Source: an uncultured Ignavibacteria bacterium (lineage in GTDB: Bacteria; Bacteroidota; Ignavibacteria; SZUA-365). From it: a stretch of 11,695 nucleotides of DNA. Position numbers and translations under genes: made by a program. Under the pieces are notes generated by a model that was given only the letters and a program-made list of their open reading frames with translations, was not told the DNA's origin and searched no databases. Where the stretch lies: NCBI GenBank assembly GCA_913060595.1, contig CAJXSA010000089.1, positions 1 to 11,695 of the forward strand, in the 5' to 3' direction. This document shows, one piece after another, positions 6,385-11,695 of this stretch. Position 1 is the stretch's first letter. The number at the start of each line of letters is the position of its first letter.

Positions 6385-7134
6385 TTAAAGGTCCTCGAGA
6401 AGTTCACGCGCTTCACGAATGCGCTTGTCGTCGCCGAGCGCACCGATCGGCAAAGACACCGCCTTGCGCAGCTGCTGCCGGGCTTCGCGTTCGCGGTCCA
6501 TCGCGATCAGTGTCTTCGCGAGTTCGAGGCGGGGCATGATCTGTCCGGGCTGGAGTTTGACAGCCGAGGAGAGCAGCTGATGCGACTCCTCCAGGCTGGC
6601 GTCCGGGAGTCCGCCGTATACCGCATCGAGCAGCAGTTTGAGCGCCCAGTTGAGGGAGGCGACTTCCCTGTGCCAGATGCCCAGCACCAGCATGGCCACG
6701 GAGTTTTCCCTGTCCAGTTCCAGGGCGCGCATCGCGTACTCCCTGACCTTCTTGCTGAGATCGAGCTTGTCGTCATTGGGCGCGACAAGGGACAGCTGTC
6801 CATATGCGATCGCATACGAGACCTGCACCATGGCATTGCGCGGGGACGCTTCGTTCGCACGATCGGCGTAGCGGAGGGCACGGTCGCACAGCTTTTGCGC
6901 GCGTCCTTCGTCCTCTTCGCCCGCCGCCATTTCGGTATGCAGCTGGGACAATCTCCAGAGCACATCCGCACGGGCGGGTGCGAGTCGCTCCGCCTGGCGG
7001 TAGAAGCGCAGCGCGGCCTCGATATCCAGCGCGGCCTGCGCGCTGTCCCCGCGTGCGAGCGCAGCTTCAAAGGACTGGGCGGCCGTCGGAGACGCCGTCA
7101 ACAGAAAGAAAAGAAGAACGGTGATAATGCGCAT
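6385..7134 (-). CDS. Exported TPR protein resembling the RMD (regulator of microtubule dynamics) family
   Basis: A 249-residue protein with a signal peptide (residues 1-19: basic MR, hydrophobic ITVLLFFLLTA, then PTAA before Gln20) and no other membrane segment, so it is expected in the periplasm. The mature part is alpha-helical with tetratricopeptide-like repeats: AALRFYRQAERLAPARADVLWRL (40-62), RALRYADRANEASPRNAM (85-102), KVREYAMRALELDRENSVAMLVLG (129-152) and LEESHQLLSSAVKLQPGQIMPRLELAKTL (181-209). The central run LGIWHREVASLNW followed by YGGLPDAS and EE is, as I recall, the hallmark of RMDN/FAM82-type proteins, whose bacterial relatives are uncharacterised. Such repeats normally mediate protein contacts; no catalytic motif is seen. 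The start ATG has AGGA just upstream (close spacing). It is a single gene, convergent with the operon and divergent from ppdK. Confidence 0.82.
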   Translation of the reverse strand: MRIITVLLFFLLTASPTAAQSFEAALARGDSAQAALDIEAALRFYRQAERLAPARADVLWRLSQLHTEMAAGEEDEGRAQKLCDRALRYADRANEASPRNAMVQVSYAIAYGQLSLVAPNDDKLDLSKKVREYAMRALELDRENSVAMLVLGIWHREVASLNWALKLLLDAVYGGLPDASLEESHQLLSSAVKLQPGQIMPRLELAKTLIAMDREREARQQLRKAVSLPIGALGDDKRIREARELLEDL

Positions 7135-7392
7135 GTCCTGACTGTCCTTGCTGGAATATGGTCTCTGTAGAACAAAAATATCTCGCGGATGTTTCCCGGA
7201 CGAGGCGTATGGTCAAGATAATAGAATTCTCATACGCGGGAACAGCCTGCACCCTATCCTCGCATTTGATATTTCCGTATCTTTAGCAGATATCGTGAAT
7301 TCCGGCGAACCATGGACGCGGGGGAGTCGCCTGATGGAACCCGAATACTGATACTGTCCATACACTTTTGAACTTTTTCCTGGAGGACCTTC
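7135..7392. promoter_or_regulatory. Divergent intergenic region between the TPR gene and ppdK
   Basis: This 258-bp, relatively AT-rich stretch must hold promoters for both genes. On the minus strand TATTTTTG (7180-7173) matches the Bacteroidota -7 consensus TAnnTTTG, and TTGACC lies further upstream (7216-7211) but at unsuitable spacing. On the plus strand TACACTTTTG (7361-7370) is a near match, one base too long, and a tandem ATACTGATACTG lies at 7346-7357. The ppdK RBS GGAGG is at 7382-7386, 6 nt before ATG. No RNA gene or riboswitch fold is recognisable. Confidence 0.4.
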
Positions 7393-10191
7393 ATGGCCAA
7401 ATCCAAAGCGAAAACACGAGCAGCGGCTCCGCGCGGAAAGAAGTACGTGTACTTCTTCGGCGGCAAGAAAGCCGACGGCAAAGCCGACATGAAAAACCTG
7501 CTCGGCGGCAAGGGTGCGAACCTCGCCGAGATGGTGAACATCGGACTGCCCGTTCCGGCCGGCTTCACGATCACCACGGACGTCTGCACGTATTTCTACG
7601 ACAACAAGCTGACCTACCCGAAGCAGCTGAAAGACCAGGTGGAAAAATCCCTGCGCAAGGTCGAACGCGACATGAAGGCGAAGTTCGGCGACGCGAAGAA
7701 TCCGCTTCTTCTTTCCGTGCGCTCGGGCGCCCGCGCCTCCATGCCCGGCATGATGGACACCATTCTCAACCTCGGTCTCAATGACACGACGGTGCAGGGA
7801 CTGATCAACCGTTCGGGCAACGAGCGCTTCGCCTACGACTCCTACCGCCGTTTCGTGCAGATGTACGGCGACGTAGTGCTGGACCTCAAGCCCAAGACCA
7901 AGGACGACATCGACCCGTTCGAGGAAATCCTCGAAGCGAAGAAGAAAGCCCGCGGCGTGGAACTCGACATCGAGCTCACCGCCGAGGATCTCAAGCAGCT
8001 GGTTGCAGAGTTCAAGGCCGCCATCAAGCGTGAAACCGGGAAGAACTTCCCCGACGATCCGCAGGAGCAGCTCTGGGGCGCGGTCGGCGCCGTGTTCAGC
8101 TCGTGGAACAATCCGCGCGCGAACGTGTACCGCAAGCTCAACGGCATCCCCGACGAGTGGGGTACCGCGGTGAACGTGCAGTCGATGGTCTTTGGCAACA
8201 TGGGAGAGAAGTCCGGCACCGGCGTGGCTTTCACCCGTGACGCCGCCTCCGGCGAGAACTACTTCTACGGCGAATTCCTCATGGACGCGCAGGGCGAGGA
8301 CGTCGTCGCCGGCACGCGCACCCCGCTGCCCATCATTCAGCTCAAGGACAAGGATCCGAAGGCGTACAAGCAGCTGATGGACATCCGCAAGAAGCTCGAG
8401 AAGCATTACCGCGACATGATGGACATCGAGTTCACCATCCAGGACGGCGACCTGTACATGCTGCAGTGCCGCGTTGGAAAGCGCACGGCCTTTGCCGCGA
8501 TCAAGATCGCGGTGGACATGGTCAAGGAAAAACTGATCACGCAGGAAGAGGCGCTGCTGCGCATCGATCCCGATCAGCTCAACCAGCTGCTGCGACCGAT
8601 TTTCGACCTGAAGGAAAAGCAGACTGCGATCGACAGCGACCAGCTGCTCACCAGGGGCCTCAACGCCGGTCCCGGCGCCGCTTCCGGCCGCGTCGCCTTC
8701 AACGCCGAGGATGCCGTGCAATTTGCCAAGTACGGCGACCCTGTCATCCTCGTCCGCATCGAGACTTCGCCTGAGGACATCGAGGGCATGGATGCCTCCG
8801 AGGGCATTCTCACCGCGCGTGGCGGCATGACCTCGCACGCCGCCCTCGTTGCGCGCCAGATGGGCAAGGTCTGCGTCGCAGGCTGCGACGCCCTCAAGAT
8901 CGATTACAAGAAGCGCGAAATGCGCATCGACGGCCGCAAGGAAGTCGTGCACGAAGGCGACTACATCTCTCTCGACGGCAGCACGGGCGAAGTGCTCATG
9001 GGCAATATCCCGACCCGTCCGAGCGAAGTCCTGCAGGTGCTGATCGACAAGACGCTCAAGCCCGCGGACGCCCCGGTGTTCAAGATGTACGACCGCATCA
9101 TGAAGTGGGCCGACAAGGCGCGACAGATCAACATCCGCACCAACGCCGACCAGCCCGACCAGAGCGAAAACGCCGTGGCCTTCGGCGCCGAAGGCATCGG
9201 CCTCACGCGCACCGAGCACATGTTCTTCGGCGAAGGCAAGATCGGTCCCATGCGCGAGATGATCCTGGCCGAGGACGTGGAAGGCCGCCGCAAGGCGCTG
9301 GCCAAGCTCCTGCCGCTGCAGCGCAAGGACTTCGAAGGCATTTTCAAGGCCATGGGCAAGCGCCCGGTGACCATCCGCACCATCGATCCGCCGCTGCACG
9401 AGTTCCTTCCGCACGACGAGAAGGGACAGAAGGAAATCGCCGCCGAGCTCGGCATTCCGGCCGCCAAGGTGAAGGAACGCGTCGAAGCGCTGCATGAATT
9501 CAATCCCATGCTCGGCTTCCGCGGCTGCCGTCTCGGCATCATGTACCCGGAGATCACCGAGATGCAGGCGCGCGCCGTGTTCGAAGCCTGCGCCAACGTG
9601 CGCAAGAAGGGCATCAAGGCCTTCCCCGAGATCATGATTCCGCTCGTCGGCAACGTCGCAGAGCTGAAGCTGCAGGAACAGATCGTGCGCCGCGTCGCCG
9701 GCGAAGTGATGAAGGCCAAGAAGATCAAGTTCAATTACCTGGTCGGCACCATGATCGAGATTCCCCGCGGCGCCATCACCGCCGAGGAAGTCGCCGAAGT
9801 CGCCGAGTTCTTCTCCTTCGGCACCAACGACCTGACGCAGACCACGCTCGGCGTCAGTCGTGACGACGCCGGCCGTTTCCTGCCCGCATACGTGCAGAAC
9901 GACATCTACGCCCGCGATCCCTTCGAGAGCATCGACCAGAAGGGCGTCGGCTTCCTGATGAAGCACGCCGTGGCCGAAGGCCGCAAATCGCGTCCCGACA
10001 TCAAGCTCGGCATCTGCGGTGAGCACGGCGGCGAACCCGCTTCCGTCGAATTCTGCCACAACATCGGCCTCAACTACGTGAGCTGCTCGCCCTTCCGCGT
10101 GCCCATCGCACGCCTGGCCGCAGCCCGCGCCGCCCTGCGCAATCCCCGCAAGGTGGAGAAGAAGGCCAAGAAGCCGGCGAAGAAGAAATAA
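7393..10191 (+). CDS. ppdK: Pyruvate, phosphate dikinase
   Basis: PPDK interconverts pyruvate, ATP and phosphate with phosphoenolpyruvate, AMP and pyrophosphate in the cytosol, serving gluconeogenesis or PPi-linked glycolysis. Domains in order: N-terminal ATP-grasp domain (about 17-360) with KNLLGGKGANLAEM and PVPAGFTITT, SVRSGARASMPGMMDTILNLG, and EFTIQDGDLYMLQCR; the swivelling phosphohistidine domain with GGMTSHAALVARQMGKVCVAGC, His482 being phosphorylated and Thr480 the usual regulatory residue; and the C-terminal PEP/pyruvate TIM barrel with GLTRTEHMFF, GFRGCRLGIMYPEI, GTMIEIPRGAI, FFSFGTNDLTQTTLG and GICGEHGGEP with catalytic Cys875. At 932 residues it is slightly longer than most (about 870-910), owing to a basic N-terminus and a Lys/Ala-rich C-terminal tail. 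GGAGG sits 6 nt before ATG. Monocistronic, with its own terminator. Confidence 0.98.
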   Translation: MAKSKAKTRAAAPRGKKYVYFFGGKKADGKADMKNLLGGKGANLAEMVNIGLPVPAGFTITTDVCTYFYDNKLTYPKQLKDQVEKSLRKVERDMKAKFGDAKNPLLLSVRSGARASMPGMMDTILNLGLNDTTVQGLINRSGNERFAYDSYRRFVQMYGDVVLDLKPKTKDDIDPFEEILEAKKKARGVELDIELTAEDLKQLVAEFKAAIKRETGKNFPDDPQEQLWGAVGAVFSSWNNPRANVYRKLNGIPDEWGTAVNVQSMVFGNMGEKSGTGVAFTRDAASGENYFYGEFLMDAQGEDVVAGTRTPLPIIQLKDKDPKAYKQLMDIRKKLEKHYRDMMDIEFTIQDGDLYMLQCRVGKRTAFAAIKIAVDMVKEKLITQEEALLRIDPDQLNQLLRPIFDLKEKQTAIDSDQLLTRGLNAGPGAASGRVAFNAEDAVQFAKYGDPVILVRIETSPEDIEGMDASEGILTARGGMTSHAALVARQMGKVCVAGCDALKIDYKKREMRIDGRKEVVHEGDYISLDGSTGEVLMGNIPTRPSEVLQVLIDKTLKPADAPVFKMYDRIMKWADKARQINIRTNADQPDQSENAVAFGAEGIGLTRTEHMFFGEGKIGPMREMILAEDVEGRRKALAKLLPLQRKDFEGIFKAMGKRPVTIRTIDPPLHEFLPHDEKGQKEIAAELGIPAAKVKERVEALHEFNPMLGFRGCRLGIMYPEITEMQARAVFEACANVRKKGIKAFPEIMIPLVGNVAELKLQEQIVRRVAGEVMKAKKIKFNYLVGTMIEIPRGAITAEEVAEVAEFFSFGTNDLTQTTLGVSRDDAGRFLPAYVQNDIYARDPFESIDQKGVGFLMKHAVAEGRKSRPDIKLGICGEHGGEPASVEFCHNIGLNYVSCSPFRVPIARLAAARAALRNPRKVEKKAKKPAKKK

Positions 10192-10212
10192 GCTGTCGGC
10201 CATGATGAAGTG

Positions 10213-10246
10213 AAACGGGCGCTCATGCGAATGGGCGCCCGTTTTG
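10213..10246 (+). terminator. Strong terminator of ppdK, probably bidirectional
   Basis: A 14-bp stem with one G-T pair (AAACGGGCGCTCAT 10213-10226 with ATGGGCGCCCGTTT 10231-10244) closes a GCGA tetraloop (GNRA type) and ends in TTTTG. It begins 21 nt after the ppdK stop. Because the outer arms are AAAC/GTTT, the minus-strand reading also ends in a short T-run, so it could also stop the convergent lipocalin transcript. Confidence 0.9.
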
Positions 10247-10250
10247 ATTA

Positions 10251-10309
10251 CGCGGATTATGGGGGATTGCGCAGAGGCTTTACCACGGATTACGCGGATT
10301 ACACAGAGA
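10251..10309 (+). repeat. Left arm of a 59-bp inverted repeat flanking the lipocalin gene
   Basis: This 59-nt stretch is the reverse complement of 10984-11042 with 54 of 59 positions identical (mismatches at 10252, 10259, 10261, 10276 and 10301). It holds an internal direct repeat: GATTACGCGGATTA occurs at 10246-10259 and again at 10288-10301. It begins right after the T-run of the ppdK terminator and ends 12 bp before the lipocalin stop. Similar ACGGATT-rich intergenic repeats are, to my knowledge, common in several environmental phyla; their origin is not settled. Confidence 0.9.
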
Positions 10310-10321
10310 TTTTACTGCGGA

Positions 10322-10894
10322 TCATTTTGTGTTGTCATCCTTCTTTTCCTGGCGGGGTGGGGCTGCGTCGCGGACGGCGACGGGGTAGTTGTTGGTCGAG
10401 ATGAGCTGCGTGACGTCGAAGCCCTTGTCGGCGAGGCGGCGCTTGAGGTCTTCGAGCGGAACGATGTCCCAGCGCGGTTCGCGGGCCATGATCCACAGGT
10501 ATTTCCTGCTGGGCGTCCCGACGGCGACCCAGCGGTAGTCCTCGTCGAGCTCCAGTATCCAGTAATCTCCCTTGAAGGGCCAGAAGAAGGAGACCTTGAG
10601 CTTGCTGTTGCGGCTGCCCTCGACCACCCAGGCTTTCCCGGTGACGTCGTCGATCTCTCCTCCCGCACTGTCCTCTTCGCAGCGGTTGATGACGCGTATG
10701 GTCTCGCTGTCGATGATCTCATACTCCGCGGTGGAATTCCAGCAGTCGTCCTGGAAAGAATTCGGCAGCCGCGCAATCTCATACCACTTGCCCGCATACC
10801 GCTGCAGGTCCACCGAATCCACCGTATCCAGCGGCGGATAGCTCCCGCCGCATGCGGGAAGAAGCGCGCAGAGAAAAGCAATGAATCGTTTCAT
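10322..10894 (-). CDS. blc: Lipocalin family lipoprotein (Blc-like)
   Basis: A 190-residue outer-membrane-type lipoprotein of the bacterial lipocalin (Blc) family, which bind fatty acids or lysophospholipids and are linked to envelope stress. A short signal peptide ends in a lipobox, LPAC, with Cys15 as the acylated residue. The barrel shows the GKWYEIARLPNSFQ motif (35-48, Gly35 and Trp37), LKVSFFWPFKGDYWILELD (99-117) and KYLWIMAREP (131-140), then KGFDVTQLI. Residues 170-190 form an extra hydrophilic tail (NNYPVAVRDAAPPRQEKKDD) beyond the usual end. An ATG at 10960 is in frame, but only the 10894 start places a signal peptide at the N-terminus, and the candidate promoter lies between the two. 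The gene lies alone between inverted repeats and between the terminators of two convergent neighbours, which suggests insertion as a unit. The family is certain; the ligand is unknown. Confidence 0.92.
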   Translation of the reverse strand: MKRFIAFLCALLPACGGSYPPLDTVDSVDLQRYAGKWYEIARLPNSFQDDCWNSTAEYEIIDSETIRVINRCEEDSAGGEIDDVTGKAWVVEGSRNSKLKVSFFWPFKGDYWILELDEDYRWVAVGTPSRKYLWIMAREPRWDIVPLEDLKRRLADKGFDVTQLISTNNYPVAVRDAAPPRQEKKDDNTK

Positions 10895-10931
10895 CTTCCA
10901 CCGTGCTCTGGTACAGACTTCAACTATGTAA

Positions 10932-10960
10932 AAAGTATCATTTGACCCGCCCGATGGCAA
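10932..10960 (-). promoter_or_regulatory. Candidate promoter of the lipocalin gene
   Basis: On the minus strand TTGCCA (10960-10955), a 17-bp spacer and TACTTT (10937-10932) form a good sigma70-like pair. The same bases also read TTG-20 bp-TACTTTTT, close to the Bacteroidota -33/-7 pattern. Transcription would start near 10925, about 30 nt before the start codon and inside the inverted repeats, so the promoter belongs to the cassette and excludes the right repeat arm from the mRNA. Confidence 0.5.
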
Positions 10961-10983
10961 CCGTTAACATGTCATCATTATCG

Positions 10984-11042
10984 TCTCTGTGGAATCCGCG
11001 TAATCCGTGGTAAAGCATCTGCGCAATCCCCGACAATCCGTG
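10984..11042 (-). repeat. Right arm of the 59-bp inverted repeat
   Basis: Read on the minus strand this matches 10251-10309 at 54 of 59 positions, including an unbroken block TGCGCAGA, then GCTTTACCACGGATTACGCGGATT. It lies upstream of the lipocalin promoter and stops just short of the T-run of the threonine dehydrogenase terminator. Flanking bases outside the two arms show no clear target-site duplication. Confidence 0.9.
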
Positions 11043-11072
11043 AAATAAAAACCCCGCCGGAGTGGCGGGGTT
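11043..11072 (-). terminator. Rho-independent terminator of the threonine dehydrogenase gene
   Basis: On the minus strand AACCCCGCC (11072-11064) pairs with GGCGGGGTT (11058-11050) around a 5-nt loop (ACTCC), followed by TTTATTTC. It lies 26 nt after the tdh stop, and its T-run borders the right repeat arm. This is a textbook intrinsic terminator with a fully paired 9-bp stem. Confidence 0.92.
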
Positions 11073-11098
11073 ACAGATCAATCTCTCATACTCCGTTC

Positions 11099-11695
11099 TC
11101 AGAGCAATCCCTTGTCGTGGCGTGCCTGCAGTTTCTCGAGCATGTCCTTTGTCATGCTGTCGAGGTCGAAGGACGGGTTCCAGCCCCATTCCTCGCGAGC
11201 GGGCGTGTCGTCGACGCCATCGGGCCATGAGTCGGCGATATCCTGGCGGAAGTCCGGCGCGTAGTCGACGGTGAAGTCGGGGATGACTTTCTTGATCGAG
11301 TCGGCGAGGTCCTTCACCGTAAAGCTCATGGAGCCGACGTTGTAGTCGTTGTGGCGCTTGAGCTTGTCGAAGGGCGCTTCCATCAGGTCAATGGTGGCCT
11401 TGAGGCAGTCAGGCATGTACATCATCGGCAGGCGCGTGTCTTCACGCACGAAGCAGGTGTAATGCTTGTTCTTGATGGCCTCGTAGTAAATTGCAACGGC
11501 GTAGTCCGTCGTGCCGCCGCCGGGGAGCGTTTCGGAGGAGATGATTCCCGGGTAGCGGAGTCCGCGGCTGTCGAGGTTGTATTTCTTGACGTAGTAGTCT
11601 GCGAGGATTTCGCCGCAGACCTTGGTCACACCGTACATCGTGGTGGGATGCAGCGGCGTCTCCTGCGGGGCGATGGCGGGTGTGCCCGGACCCCA
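11099..11695 (-). CDS. tdh: L-threonine 3-dehydrogenase, SDR/epimerase type, C-terminal part (5' end outside window)
   Basis: This encodes the C-terminal 198 residues of the short-chain-dehydrogenase form of L-threonine 3-dehydrogenase, which oxidises threonine with NAD+ to 2-amino-3-oxobutyrate. The frame is open to the right edge and already contains WGPGTPAIAPQETPLHPTTMYGVTK, holding the catalytic YxxxK (Tyr21 and Lys25 of the visible part). It continues with GLRYPGIIS, LPGGGTTDYAVAIYYEAI, REDTRLPMMYMPDCLKATIDLMEAP, YNVGSMSFTVKDLADSI, and DFRQDIADSWPDGVDDTPAREEWGWNPSFDL, all diagnostic of this enzyme rather than of sugar epimerases. The ATG at 11638 is internal, in the catalytic motif. The family is usually about 310-330 residues, so roughly 115-130 residues lie beyond the window. 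The usual partner Kbl ligase is not visible. The gene ends in its own terminator. Confidence 0.95.
   Translation of the reverse strand, partial: WGPGTPAIAPQETPLHPTTMYGVTKVCGEILADYYVKKYNLDSRGLRYPGIISSETLPGGGTTDYAVAIYYEAIKNKHYTCFVREDTRLPMMYMPDCLKATIDLMEAPFDKLKRHNDYNVGSMSFTVKDLADSIKKVIPDFTVDYAPDFRQDIADSWPDGVDDTPAREEWGWNPSFDLDSMTKDMLEKLQARHDKGLL

Noticed and set aside
7213..10203. A 996-codon open frame on the minus strand covering all of ppdK
   Set aside because: It mirrors ppdK codon by codon. The sense gene is GC-rich and rarely uses TTA, CTA or TCA, so the opposite strand lacks stops. The translation is His/Val/Asp-rich with no recognisable domain, and ppdK itself is beyond doubt.
10246..10310. 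CRISPR array
   Set aside because: Only two short copies with one 28-nt gap, and a degenerate inverted copy elsewhere; no regular spacer series and no cas genes.
10244..10945. A 233-codon plus-strand frame starting in the repeat
   Set aside because: Its N-terminus is the translated repeat (ITRIMG, ITRITQ) and the remainder is antisense to a clear lipocalin gene.
10251..11042. Insertion sequence or MITE with terminal inverted repeats
   Set aside because: No transposase, no clear target-site duplication, and the arms are built from a widespread intergenic repeat. I keep it as a repeat-flanked cassette rather than calling a transposon.

Overview
The window is a compact, GC-rich stretch of chromosome (about 60% G+C by eye) that carries housekeeping metabolism. 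I see no phage, transposase, CRISPR, rRNA or tRNA signal. The organism is a Gram-negative bacterium, because it encodes a Blc-type lipocalin with a lipobox and an exported TPR protein. The mix of an SDR-type L-threonine dehydrogenase, a LipM-type octanoyltransferase, a DUF971 protein and a pyruvate phosphate dikinase fits an environmental lineage around Bacteroidota/Ignavibacteriota. That placement is an inference with low confidence.

Layout. (1) 1-554: the 3' end of a TIGR01777-type NAD(P)-dependent epimerase, closed by a clear intrinsic terminator. (2) 593-1208: an HD-domain phosphohydrolase on the minus strand, with its own RBS and a candidate promoter. (3) 1209-1365: a structured divergent regulatory region holding a nested hairpin, a T-tract and a 12-nt direct repeat. 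(4) 1366-6382: a tight seven-gene plus-strand operon with gaps of -4 to 16 nt. Its genes are a methionine gamma-lyase-like PLP enzyme, a YfiH/PgeF-type purine nucleoside phosphorylase, a LipM-type octanoyltransferase, PanB, a small cupin, a DUF971 protein and a C26 glutamine-amidotransferase-like hydrolase. (5) 6385-7134: a convergent, exported TPR protein resembling the eukaryotic RMD (regulator of microtubule dynamics) family. (6) 7393-10191: pyruvate phosphate dikinase with lysine-rich tails, followed by a strong terminator with a GCGA loop. (7) 10251-11042: a lipocalin lipoprotein gene bracketed by a 59-bp inverted repeat (54/59 identical) of the ACGGATTACGCGGATTA type. (8) 11050-11695: the 3' part of L-threonine 3-dehydrogenase on the minus strand, with its terminator.

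How it works together. The operon mixes sulfur amino-acid catabolism, nucleoside phosphorolysis, lipoyl attachment and the first step of pantothenate/CoA synthesis. PanB and LipM are linked in principle, because octanoyl groups reach LipM on an acyl carrier protein whose phosphopantetheine arm derives from pantothenate. Pyruvate phosphate dikinase and threonine dehydrogenase feed central carbon and amino-acid metabolism.

The most unusual structure is the lipocalin unit. It sits exactly between the terminators of two convergent genes and is framed by near-identical inverted repeats, which suggests insertion as a cassette or repeat-mediated rearrangement. I found no evidence of a wholly new multi-gene system.
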